A DNA stretch of 64,000 nt from Mesorhizobium sp. (GTDB lineage Bacteria > Pseudomonadota > Alphaproteobacteria > Rhizobiales > Rhizobiaceae): contig SAPZ01000003.1 in NCBI GenBank assembly GCA_004020875.1, forward strand, positions 310,001 through 374,000, written 5' to 3'. Both the position numbers and the translations under genes were made by a program. Below, piece after piece: positions 1-7,696 of this stretch (positions within the stretch are counted from its first letter, which is position 1; each line of letters opens with the position of its first letter). A model generated the notes under the pieces. The model made no database searches. It was not told where the DNA came from and saw only the letters and a program-made list of their open reading frames with translations.

Positions 1-94
1 CTATGTGGTGGCCGACAAGGGCACCGCGCAGGAAGCGCTCGACAGTCTGGTCAAGGACTGGACGCAGACCTTCCAGGACGATGGCAAGATGTAA
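1..94 (+). CDS. C-terminal end of an ABC transporter substrate-binding protein (partial)
   Basis: Only about 30 codons are present, read from base 2 and ending at TAA 92-94. The tail (EALDSLVKDWTQTFQDDGKM) is typical of the last helix of family-1 extracellular sugar-binding proteins. Two permease genes of a carbohydrate importer follow on the same strand, which supports the call. The gap to the first permease is about 105 bases and contains an inverted repeat around 117-143 (GTCCCGTGCC / GGCACGGGAC). This may be the stem-loop often found after a highly expressed binding-protein gene. The start of the gene lies outside the window. Confidence 0.6.
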   Translation, partial: YVVADKGTAQEALDSLVKDWTQTFQDDGKM

Positions 95-116
95 GGCTCC
101 TCCCGAGCCAACCGCA

Positions 117-143
117 GCGTCCCGTGCCGCCCTTGGCACGGGA
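117..143 (+). promoter_or_regulatory. Stem-loop between binding-protein and permease genes
   Basis: GTCCCGTGCC and GGCACGGGAC form a near-perfect inverted repeat with a short loop, directly after the binding-protein stop. Such hairpins commonly stabilise the upstream mRNA or attenuate the distal transporter genes. The function here is inferred from position only; no U-tract follows. Confidence 0.45.
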
Positions 144-199
144 CGCAGTTCAGATAAATTCCATTGTCGAGACTTGACGTGACCGAAGCAGGACTAACC

Positions 200-1147
200 A
201 TGCTCAATCGGACTGCGGACAACGTTGCCCGGGCGACCCCGGAGCCGTTGGCCAAGAAGATCCGGGGCATCAGCGACAAGGGCCTCGCCTGGCTGTTCAT
301 CTCGCCGACGATCCTGTTGTTGCTTGCCATCAACATCTTCCCGCTGTTCTGGGCGATCTATCTCTCCTTCACCAATTACCGCGCCAACCGGCCCAACGAG
401 GTGGTGAAAAATCTCGGGCTCGCCAACTATCAGCGCATCCTCGGCGACCAGGATGTCTGGATCGCCATGCAGACTACGGCGCATTTCGTGTTCTGGACGA
501 TCCTGCTGCAGACGGTGATCGGCTTCACGCTGGCCTGGCTGATCGACCGGAAGTTCCGCGGCCACGCCTTCTGGACCACCATCATCCTGGTGCCGATGAT
601 GCTGTCGCCAGCGGTGGTCGGCAACTTCTGGCGCTTCCTCTACGAGCCGCAGATCGGGCTGTTCTCCTACGTCATCTCCTTCGTCACCGGCATTCCGCCG
701 ACGAATGTGCAGATGCTGTCCAATGTCGAGCTGGCGCCGTGGGCGATCATCATCGTCGACACCTGGATGTGGACGCCCTACGTGATGCTGATCTGCCTCG
801 CCGGCCTGCGCTCCATCCCCGAATACATCTATGAAGCGGCCGAGGTCGACCGCGCCTCCAACTGGCGGCAGTTCTGGTCGATCACACTGCCGATGGCGCT
901 GCCCTTCATCATGCTGGCGGTGCTGTTCCGCGGCATCGAGAACTTCAAGATGTTCGACATGGTCAACCTGCTCACCGGCGGCGGACCCGGCTCGACAACG
1001 GAGGTCGCCTCGATCACGCTGAAGCGGCAGGCCTTCGAAAGCTGGCGCACCGGCTATTCCTCGGCCTTCGCCATCATCCTGTTCGTCGCCGTGTTCGGCC
1101 TCGCCAACATCTACGTCAAGGCGCTCAACAAGGTGAAGCAGAGATGA
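200..1147 (+). CDS. Carbohydrate ABC transporter permease (MalF/UgpA type)
   Basis: A 315-aa inner-membrane permease of the binding-protein-dependent sugar importer family. The N-terminal tail is followed by a first membrane helix (about residues 27-50) and five more segments. The cytoplasmic EAA loop, which contacts the ATPase, is visible near residue 220 (IYEAAEVDRASNWRQFW). The ATG at 200 is preceded by AGGA at good distance; a TTG further upstream at 164 is less likely. The stop overlaps the next permease (ATGA), so the two are translationally coupled. The transporter sits directly upstream of a dihydroxyacetone-kinase operon, suggesting import of a polyol or short-chain sugar. The exact substrate is not readable from sequence. 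Confidence 0.9.
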   Translation: MLNRTADNVARATPEPLAKKIRGISDKGLAWLFISPTILLLLAINIFPLFWAIYLSFTNYRANRPNEVVKNLGLANYQRILGDQDVWIAMQTTAHFVFWTILLQTVIGFTLAWLIDRKFRGHAFWTTIILVPMMLSPAVVGNFWRFLYEPQIGLFSYVISFVTGIPPTNVQMLSNVELAPWAIIIVDTWMWTPYVMLICLAGLRSIPEYIYEAAEVDRASNWRQFWSITLPMALPFIMLAVLFRGIENFKMFDMVNLLTGGGPGSTTEVASITLKRQAFESWRTGYSSAFAIILFVAVFGLANIYVKALNKVKQR

Positions 1148-2094
1148 GCCTGACCACCGCCCATTCCGTCGTAGCACCTTCGGCAAACTCGAAGCGGATC
1201 GCCGGCGTGATCATCGTCGCCTATGCGCTGATCTCGATCGTGCCGCTGCTCTGGATCTTTGCCACCAGCTTCAAGACACCGCCGGATTCGATCGCCTATC
1301 CGCCGAAGCTCGTCTTCCAGCCGAGCCTGGAGGGCTACTGCAACCTGTTCACGACGCGCACCAGGCAAACGCCGGAATACATCAATTCGCTGGGGCCGGC
1401 GACCGGACTCTGCGACGCGACCGTGCGCAAGCGCAACATGGTGATCGCCGGGCCGTCGAACTTCCTGCCGCGCTTCGTCAACTCGCTGATCATCGCCTTC
1501 GGCTCGACCTTCTGCGCCGTGTTCCTAGGCACGCTCTCGGCCTATGGCTTCTCGCGCTTCAAGGTGCCGCTTGCCGACGACCTGTTGTTTTTCATCCTGT
1601 CGACGCGCTTCATGCCGCCGATCGCGGTGGCGATCCCGATCTACCTGATGTACCGCGAGCTCGGCCTCTCCGACACAGCGCTCGGCATGATCCTGCTCTA
1701 CACTGCGGTCAACGTCTCGCTGGCGGTCTGGCTGCTCAAGGGCTTCATCGACGAGATCCCGCGCGAGTATGAAGAGGCCGCGATGATCGACGGCTATACG
1801 CGGCTGCAGGCCTTCTGGCGCACGGTGCTGCCGCAGGCGACGACCGGCATCGCCGCGACCGCGATCTTCTGCCTGATCTTTGCCTGGAACGAATATGCGT
1901 TCGCAGCGCTCTTGACCTCCGGCACGGCGCAGACCGCTCCACCCTTCATCCCGACCATTATCGGCGAAGGCGGCCAGGACTGGCCGGCAGTGGCCGCCGG
2001 CACAACCATCTTCCTGGTGCCGATCCTGGTCTTCACCATCCTGCTCCGCAAGCAATTGCTGCGCGGCATCACCTTCGGCGCGGTGCGCAAATGA
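1144..2094 (+). CDS. Carbohydrate ABC transporter permease (MalG/UgpE type)
   Basis: A 316-aa second permease, pairing with the preceding one. It shows a first membrane helix at about residues 18-40 and a canonical EAA loop near residue 205 (REYEEAAMIDGYTRLQAFW). Between the first and second membrane segments it carries a periplasmic stretch of about 50 residues with two cysteines or a polar insert (around residues 60-105), longer than in MalG-like proteins. A palindromic repeat of about 180 bases separates it from the remaining transporter genes. Confidence 0.9.
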   Translation: MSLTTAHSVVAPSANSKRIAGVIIVAYALISIVPLLWIFATSFKTPPDSIAYPPKLVFQPSLEGYCNLFTTRTRQTPEYINSLGPATGLCDATVRKRNMVIAGPSNFLPRFVNSLIIAFGSTFCAVFLGTLSAYGFSRFKVPLADDLLFFILSTRFMPPIAVAIPIYLMYRELGLSDTALGMILLYTAVNVSLAVWLLKGFIDEIPREYEEAAMIDGYTRLQAFWRTVLPQATTGIAATAIFCLIFAWNEYAFAALLTSGTAQTAPPFIPTIIGEGGQDWPAVAAGTTIFLVPILVFTILLRKQLLRGITFGAVRK

Positions 2095-2114
2095 TTGATG
2101 TGGGAACAAGTCGA

Positions 2115-2298
2115 CCCCCGCTCCGTCGAGCTTCGCTCCACACCTCTCCCCCGATGGACGGGGAAGAGGAAGGGCGCGAACTTCATTCAGCCTGGCTCCC
2201 TTCCTCTCCCTCCGGAGGGGGCAGAGGTGGCGCTGCGAAGCAGCGACGGAGTGCGGGAACCACGTGGCAACCATCTCTCCCCTCGAACGGGGAGAAGG
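2115..2298. repeat. Large imperfect palindromic intergenic repeat inside the operon
   Basis: The left arm (2115-2152) and right arm (2217-2257) are imperfect reverse complements; CTCCGTCGAGCTTCGCTCC faces GCGAAGCAGCGACGGAG. Inside them lies a second inverted pair (GGGAAGAGGAAGGG / CCCTTCCTCTCCC). A separate small hairpin, TCTCCCC-loop-GGGGAGA, follows at about 2275-2294. This is the look of the short palindromic repeats scattered through Mesorhizobium genomes. It separates the second permease from the small membrane protein in the middle of a transporter operon. Confidence 0.6.
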
Positions 2299-2311
2299 AA
2301 GGGAGGAACGC

Positions 2312-2515
2312 ATGAGCCGCACTGTTGTCTCCAAGCGCTCCTCTTGGCCACGCTGGGCCAGGCGCGGGCTGATGGAAAACGTCGCGACGGCGATCATCGC
2401 GATAGGCTTCCTGATGCTGTTCCAGCCCTTCGCGCTGTCGCTCTACACCTATTCCTTCATCACCATGCTCGCCGGCACGGTCATGTTCATCATCGTCTCG
2501 AAATTCCCGGAATAG
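2312..2515 (+). CDS. Small membrane protein of the polyol ABC transporter operon
   Basis: A 67-aa protein with a basic N-terminus (residues 1-18) and two hydrophobic segments at about 24-42 and 46-63, so probably an inner-membrane hairpin. The ATG at 2312 has a strong GGGAGGA ribosome-binding site, and the stop lies two bases from the next gene. A small membrane protein of unknown function (GlpU) is also known in the rhizobial glycerol ABC operon glpSTPQUV, which likewise has two ATPases and two permeases. The resemblance in operon make-up is the basis for the call; homology to GlpU has not been verified. Confidence 0.65.
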   Translation: MSRTVVSKRSSWPRWARRGLMENVATAIIAIGFLMLFQPFALSLYTYSFITMLAGTVMFIIVSKFPE

Positions 2516-2517
2516 AG

Positions 2518-3624
2518 ATGGCCGAGATCCGTGTTCAGAACCTGAGGAAGGCCTTCGGCGCCTTCGTCGCCGTGCAGGATTCCAATTTCGTCGTCGAGGA
2601 CGGCGAATTCTTCGTCATGCTCGGGCCATCCGGCTGCGGTAAGACGACGACGTTACGCATGATCGCCGGCCTCGAGCTGCCGACCGGCGGCAAGATCCTG
2701 CTCGGCGGCGACGACGTCACCATGCGCCGGGCGCGCGAGCGCGACATCGCCTTCGTCTTCCAGCTCTTCGCGCTCTACCCGCACATGAATGTGCGGAAGA
2801 ACATTGGCTTTCCGCTCTTGGCGCAGGGCATGCCGGCGGCCGAGATTCGAAGCCGTGTTGAGGAGACCGCAAGGCTGCTGCGCATCGATCACCTGCTCGA
2901 CAAATCCGTCTCCGGTCTGGCCGGTGGCGACCGCCAGCGCGTCGCGCTCGGCCGCGCCATCGTGCGGCGGCCAAAATGCTTCCTGATGGACGAGCCGCTC
3001 GGCACGCTCGATACCGAATTCCGCGACCTGATGGTGCATGAGCTGCGCGAGCTGCACAACCGCATCCACGCCACGACCGTCTATGTCACGCACGACCAGA
3101 TGGAAGCGATGTCGATGGCCGACAAGATCGCGGTGATGAACCACGGCGTCATCGAGCAGTTCGGCACGCCGCGCGAGATCTACGACCGGCCGGCGACCAT
3201 GTTCGTGGCCGATTTCATCGGCTCGCCGCCGATGAATTTCCTGAAATTCGGCGGCGGGCTCGCCAAGGGCGCGAAGGAGATCGTCGTGCAGGGTGCCAAG
3301 GTGGCGGTGCCGGAAGTGCGCGAAGACATCGCGCCCGCCGACATGGCGCTCGGCATCCGGCCCGAGCACATCCGCTTCGACGACGGCTCGAAGCTGCGCG
3401 GCGCGATCTACGGCACCGAATATCTCGGCACCACGCAGATCGTCGCGGTGGAGACGGCCGACGGCATTATCAAGGCGCGGGTGCCGGCGGGCATCCATCT
3501 CAGCCCCGGAGAGCAGGTCGGGCTGACGCTGAGCAGCACGCGGCTGTCGCTGTTCGAGAAGGGCTCCGGACGCGCGGTCAGAACCGCCATGCATGATCAG
3601 GCAGCGGAGGCGCGCCATGGCTGA
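2518..3624 (+). CDS. Sugar ABC transporter ATP-binding protein with an altered signature motif
   Basis: A 368-aa MalK/UgpC-type ATPase. It has Walker A GPSGCGKT (about residues 36-43), a Q-loop in FVFQLFALYPH, Walker B CFLMDEPLGTLD, the switch His in VTHDQ, and a C-terminal TOBE-like regulatory region from about residue 245. The ABC signature reads LAGGDRQR instead of the usual LSGGQRQR, and the segment after the D-loop (TLDTEF) departs from the usual SLDAKLR. It begins at ATG 2518, two bases after the previous stop, and overlaps the second ATPase gene by eight bases. The two probably form an asymmetric heterodimer. Confidence 0.9.
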   Translation: MAEIRVQNLRKAFGAFVAVQDSNFVVEDGEFFVMLGPSGCGKTTTLRMIAGLELPTGGKILLGGDDVTMRRARERDIAFVFQLFALYPHMNVRKNIGFPLLAQGMPAAEIRSRVEETARLLRIDHLLDKSVSGLAGGDRQRVALGRAIVRRPKCFLMDEPLGTLDTEFRDLMVHELRELHNRIHATTVYVTHDQMEAMSMADKIAVMNHGVIEQFGTPREIYDRPATMFVADFIGSPPMNFLKFGGGLAKGAKEIVVQGAKVAVPEVREDIAPADMALGIRPEHIRFDDGSKLRGAIYGTEYLGTTQIVAVETADGIIKARVPAGIHLSPGEQVGLTLSSTRLSLFEKGSGRAVRTAMHDQAAEARHG

Positions 3625-4630
3625 TGTCCGTATCCAGGGCGTGACCAAGAGTTTCGGCGATACCGTCGCGATCAACGATCTCGACCTCGCGATCAAGGAC
3701 GGCGAATTCGTCGTGCTCCTCGGGCCGACCGGCGCCGGCAAGACGACGACGCTGAGGCTGATCGCCGGGCTGGAGCGGCCGGACAGCGGCACGATCCATA
3801 TCGGCGGCCATGATGCGACGACGCTGTCGCCGGCCGAGCGCGACACCGCCTTCGTCTTCCAGCAATATTCGCTCTATCCGCATCTTTCGGTGTTCGACAA
3901 TCTCGCCTTTCCGCTGCGTTCGCCGGCGCGGCGGTTTCCGGAGGAAGCGGTGCGCCGCCGCGTCGAGGACGTCGCGCGTATGGTGCGCATCGACCACAAG
4001 CTCGACAACCGCTCGACGAAGCTGTCGGGCGGCGAGATGCAGCGCGTCGCCATCGGCCGCGCGCTGGTGCGCAAGCCGGCGATCTACCTGATGGACGAGC
4101 CGCTCTCCTCACTCGACGCCAAGCTGCGCGCCGATCTCCGGCTCGAGCTGAAGCGCATCCAGTCCGAGCTAGGCGCCACCATGCTCTATGTCACGCATGA
4201 CCAGATCGAGGCGATGACCATGGCCGATCGCATCGGCATCCTCGCCGACGGCGTGCTGGTGCAGATCGGCACGCCGCGCGCGATCTATTCCGAGCCGGCG
4301 AACCTGCATGTCGCGGCTCGCCTTGGCCAGCCGGCGATCAACCTGTTGCCGGCCGGGCTCTTGCCCGACGGCGGCGCGCCGACCGGAACGAAGACGATCG
4401 GCGCCCGCACCGAGCATCTTGCGATCGAGAAGGCAACGAACGGTCATGCCGACGGCGTCGTCGACTGGGTGGAGCATCTCGGCGACCAAAACCACCTGCA
4501 TGTGACGGTGGGAACGAAGAAGCTGGTGACGCTGACCGATCCCGACACGCCGCTCGCAAAGGGGGACAAGGTGGCGATCCGCTACATCGCGCCGCTTTAT
4601 TTCGGCTCGGACGGGCAGAGACTGATGTAG
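3617..4630 (+). CDS. Sugar ABC transporter ATP-binding protein (canonical partner)
   Basis: A 337-aa ATPase with all canonical motifs: Walker A GPTGAGKT, signature LSGGEMQR, Walker B IYLMDEPLSSLD and switch His in VTHDQ. The C-terminal TOBE-like region is about 90 residues. The ATG at 3617 follows GCGGAGG within the upstream coding sequence, and the gene overlaps its predecessor by eight bases. The pairing of two different ATPases with two permeases matches the architecture of rhizobial glycerol-type importers. The dihydroxyacetone-kinase genes start 63 bases downstream. Confidence 0.92.
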   Translation: MADVRIQGVTKSFGDTVAINDLDLAIKDGEFVVLLGPTGAGKTTTLRLIAGLERPDSGTIHIGGHDATTLSPAERDTAFVFQQYSLYPHLSVFDNLAFPLRSPARRFPEEAVRRRVEDVARMVRIDHKLDNRSTKLSGGEMQRVAIGRALVRKPAIYLMDEPLSSLDAKLRADLRLELKRIQSELGATMLYVTHDQIEAMTMADRIGILADGVLVQIGTPRAIYSEPANLHVAARLGQPAINLLPAGLLPDGGAPTGTKTIGARTEHLAIEKATNGHADGVVDWVEHLGDQNHLHVTVGTKKLVTLTDPDTPLAKGDKVAIRYIAPLYFGSDGQRLM

Positions 4631-4693
4631 CCGAGACGTCCCAATATATTCGCACACCGATTGACGGCCGCAGATACGGACTGGACGAAATCC

Positions 4694-6334
4694 ATGAAGC
4701 ACTTTTTCAACCGCAAGGACACCATCGTCACCGAAGCGCTAGACGGCTTCCTCGCCACGGCGGGATCGGGCGCGCTGGCCCGCCTCGACGGCTATCCCGA
4801 GATCAAGGTCGTGCTGCGCGCCGACTGGGACAAGACGAAGGTGGCCGTGGTTTCGGGCGGCGGCGCCGGGCACGAACCTTCGCATGCGGGCTTCGTCGGC
4901 GCCGGCATGCTGACGGCGGCCGTTTCAGGCGAGATCTTCGCTTCGCCCAGCGTCGAGGCGGTGCTGGCGGCGATCCGCGCCACAACCGGTCCTGCCGGCT
5001 GTCTGCTGATCGTCAAGAACTACACCGGCGACCGGCTCAATTTCGGACTGGCGGCGGAAAAGGCCCGTGCCGAAGGTCTCGCGGTCGAGATGGTAATCGT
5101 CGCCGACGATATCGCCCTTCCCGACATCGCGCAGCCGCGCGGCGTCGCCGGCACGCTGTTCGTGCACAAGATCGCCGGGCACCTGTCGGAATCCGGCCAT
5201 GACTTGGCATCGGTTGCCGCGGCGGCCCGCGCGGCGGCCAAGGATATCGTTTCGCTTGGCATCTCGCTTTCCTCCTGCTCGATCCCTGGGCAGGCGCATG
5301 AGGAGCGCTTCGGCGCCGACGACGGCGAGCTCGGCCTCGGCATCCATGGCGAGCCAGGCGTCGAGCGCATCGCCCTGGAGGCCGCCAGCAAGCTGGTCGC
5401 CATCATGGCGGAGCGCCTCGCGGCGCGGCTCGATACTGGCAGCCGTTACGCTCTGCTGATCAACAATCTCGGATCGGTGCCGCCGCTGGAAATGGCGCTG
5501 ATCGCACATGCCGTGCTGTCTTCGTCGCTGGCCAAGGCGGTGGCGCTGACGATCGGGCCTGGGCACCTGATGACCGCGCTCAACATGAACGGCTTTTCGC
5601 TGTCGTTGATCAAGCTGGATGCGGAACGCGAGTCGGCTCTGGTGGCGCCCGTCGGGCCGCATGCCTGGCTGCCGGCAAAACCGGTTCGCCAGCCGGTCGT
5701 GGTGGCGATGTCAAAGCCCGCCATCGGCACAGCCACAAAGCCCGCCAGCCGTCATGCGGCCGCGGAGCGGCTGATCAGAGCCGTTTGCCAGAAGCTGATC
5801 GCGCTCGAAGAGTCGCTCAACGCGCTCGACGCCAAGGCTGGCGACGGCGACACCGGCTCGACGGTTGCGACCGGAGCGCGCAGCATCCTCGAACGCATCG
5901 ACACGCTGCCGCTTGCCGATAGGGCCGCAGCCGCCGCCGCGATCGGCGATACGCTGGGCACCTCGATGGGCGGTTCCAGCGGCGTTCTGTTGTCGATCTT
6001 CTTCACCGCAGCCTCGCAAGCGCTCGGCAGCGGCGCGCCGCTCGGCAAGGCCTTGCTCGCCGGGCTCGAGCGGATGACCTTCTATGGCGGCGCACGGATC
6101 GGCGACCGCACCATGGTCGATGCACTGGAGCCGGCGCTGAAAGCCCTTGACGCGAGCGGGCTGGAAGCCGCGACAGAAGCGGCGCGGCAGGGCGCCGAGG
6201 CGACCGCCGCGATGCAGAAGGCAAAGGCTGGCCGCTCCGCCTATATCGGCAGGCAACTCGACACTGCGGATCCGGGCGCGTTCGCGGTCGCCGAGGTTTT
6301 CGCTGCCGTGGCGGCGTTGTTCGCCCCGGCATGA
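4694..6334 (+). CDS. Fused DhaK-DhaL dihydroxyacetone-type kinase
   Basis: A 546-aa single-chain kinase. Residues 1-330 are a DhaK domain with SGGGAGHEPSH (54-64) and the substrate-binding His218 in GIHGEPG, which forms a hemiaminal with the ketose in this family. Residues 355-546 are a DhaL domain with the nucleotide/metal motif AGDGDTGS (381-388). Such fusions are normally ATP-dependent and phosphorylate dihydroxyacetone or related ketoses such as erythrulose. The ATG at 4694 begins the conserved MKHFFNRKD. A complete separate PTS-type Dha kinase lies downstream, so this protein probably uses a different phosphate donor or substrate. Confidence 0.9.
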   Translation: MKHFFNRKDTIVTEALDGFLATAGSGALARLDGYPEIKVVLRADWDKTKVAVVSGGGAGHEPSHAGFVGAGMLTAAVSGEIFASPSVEAVLAAIRATTGPAGCLLIVKNYTGDRLNFGLAAEKARAEGLAVEMVIVADDIALPDIAQPRGVAGTLFVHKIAGHLSESGHDLASVAAAARAAAKDIVSLGISLSSCSIPGQAHEERFGADDGELGLGIHGEPGVERIALEAASKLVAIMAERLAARLDTGSRYALLINNLGSVPPLEMALIAHAVLSSSLAKAVALTIGPGHLMTALNMNGFSLSLIKLDAERESALVAPVGPHAWLPAKPVRQPVVVAMSKPAIGTATKPASRHAAAERLIRAVCQKLIALEESLNALDAKAGDGDTGSTVATGARSILERIDTLPLADRAAAAAAIGDTLGTSMGGSSGVLLSIFFTAASQALGSGAPLGKALLAGLERMTFYGGARIGDRTMVDALEPALKALDASGLEAATEAARQGAEATAAMQKAKAGRSAYIGRQLDTADPGAFAVAEVFAAVAALFAPA

Positions 6335-6344
6335 AGGACGGACA

Positions 6345-6944
6345 ATGGCCGCATCCGATTTCTCCAGACTGATCGCGGCCGCCGCCGATACGATCGCGGC
6401 GCATGCCGAGGAACTGACCGCGCTCGACCAGGCGATCGGCGACGGCGACCACGGGCTGAACATGAAGCGCGGCTTCGAGGCGGTGCGCGCCGAGGCGGAC
6501 GCCTTCGCGGCCAAGCCGCTGCCCGAGGCGCTGAAAGGGGTGGGCACCAAGCTGGTGATGACCGTGGGCGGCGCTTCCGGTCCGCTGTTCGGCACGTTAT
6601 TCATGGCGCTCGGCAAGGAATTGCCGGCAGCACCCGATCGAAGCGGCCTAACCGCGGCGTTCGGCAAGGCGATCGAAGCGGTCGCGGCGCGCGGCAAATC
6701 ACAGCCGGGGCAAAAAACCATGCTCGACGTGCTGCAGCCGGTTTATGAGGCGCTGGCGCAAGGCAAGACTGCAGGCGAAATCGCCGACGCAGCCGACAAG
6801 GCGGCGGAGACCACGGTGCCGATGAGGGCGCTGCGCGGGCGCGCTTCCTTCCTCGGAGACCGCTCGATCGGGCATATGGACGCCGGAGCGCGCTCTACCG
6901 CGCTTCTGGTGCGCGCGGTCGCCGGAGCGATAGAGGGTAATTGA
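6345..6944 (+). CDS. dhaL: Dihydroxyacetone kinase subunit DhaL
   Basis: A 199-aa stand-alone DhaL. The nucleotide/metal-binding motif AIGDGDHGLNM lies near residues 28-38, and GGASGPLFGT near residue 68. In PTS-type Dha kinases DhaL holds a tightly bound ADP that is rephosphorylated by DhaM and then phosphorylates the ketose on DhaK. The start at 6345 is ten bases after the DhaK-DhaL fusion. The stop overlaps the ATG of dhaM (TTGATG). Together with the DhaM, HPr, enzyme I and DhaK genes nearby it completes a PEP-dependent kinase. Confidence 0.92.
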   Translation: MAASDFSRLIAAAADTIAAHAEELTALDQAIGDGDHGLNMKRGFEAVRAEADAFAAKPLPEALKGVGTKLVMTVGGASGPLFGTLFMALGKELPAAPDRSGLTAAFGKAIEAVAARGKSQPGQKTMLDVLQPVYEALAQGKTAGEIADAADKAAETTVPMRALRGRASFLGDRSIGHMDAGARSTALLVRAVAGAIEGN

Positions 6945-7333
6945 TGAGCAATGTCGGGATCGTCATCGTGTCGCATTCGCCCCTCGTGGCCGAGGGCACG
7001 GCCGACATGGTGCGCCAGATGGTGGGTGACGAAGTGCCGCTTGCATGGTGCGGCGGAAACGGCCATGGCGGGCTCGGCACCAGCGTCGAGGCGATCATGG
7101 GCGCGATCGACAAGGCCTGGTCTGAAGCGGGCGTCGCCATCCTGGTCGATCTCGGCGGTGCCGAGACCAACTCGGAGATGGCGGTCGAGATGATCGGAGA
7201 GCCGCGCTCGCACAAGATCGTGGTCTGCAACGCGCCGATCGTCGAGGGCGCGGTGATGGCCGCGACCGAATCCTCCGGCGGCGCCTCGCTCAAGGAAGTG
7301 GTGGCGACGGCGCATGAACTGTCGCCGTCGTGA
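6944..7333 (+). CDS. dhaM: DhaM EIIA-like phosphocarrier domain
   Basis: A 129-aa protein matching only the N-terminal EIIA-Man-like domain of DhaM (MSNVGIVIVSHSP), with His11 as the expected phosphorylation site and conserved DLGGAETNSEMA. In Escherichia coli DhaM this domain is fused to HPr-like and enzyme-I-like domains; here those functions are the next two genes. The role is transfer of phosphate from HPr to DhaL-ADP. The ATG at 6944 overlaps the dhaL stop. Confidence 0.92.
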   Translation: MSNVGIVIVSHSPLVAEGTADMVRQMVGDEVPLAWCGGNGHGGLGTSVEAIMGAIDKAWSEAGVAILVDLGGAETNSEMAVEMIGEPRSHKIVVCNAPIVEGAVMAATESSGGASLKEVVATAHELSPS

Positions 7334-7352
7334 ACGAACGGGAACCGACTGA

Positions 7353-7655
7353 ATGTCCGCATTCGCCGAAGCAACGGTCCTGATCACCCACGCGGTGGGG
7401 CTGCATGCGCGCCCTTCGGTGAAGTTCACCAAGCTCGCCAAGACGTTCGCGGCCGAGGTGGAAGTGGCGGTGGCCGCCAACGGCCCCTGGTTCGACGCCA
7501 AGAGCATCGTCAAAGTGATGGCAGCCAAGGCGCCGAAGGGGACGCTGCTGCACATCCGCGCCAAGGGCGACGGCGCGACCCAGGCGGTGAAAGCGCTGGT
7601 CGATCTGGTGCAGCGTGACTTCGACGAGGATGCGGATCATGCCCGATCCGCTTGA
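7353..7655 (+). CDS. HPr-family phosphocarrier protein of the Dha operon
   Basis: A 100-aa HPr with the phosphorylatable His18 in GLHARPS and a conserved C-terminal half (AKSIVKVMAAKAPKGTLLHIRAKGDGA). It lies between dhaM and an enzyme I gene, so it is probably the dedicated carrier between enzyme I and DhaM rather than the general nitrogen-PTS carrier NPr. The ATG at 7353 follows AACGGGAACCGACTGA. Confidence 0.92.
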   Translation: MSAFAEATVLITHAVGLHARPSVKFTKLAKTFAAEVEVAVAANGPWFDAKSIVKVMAAKAPKGTLLHIRAKGDGATQAVKALVDLVQRDFDEDADHARSA

Positions 7656-7696
7656 GACCGATCTGAATGTCACAAGGCCGGCAAGGAACGCGGGTC

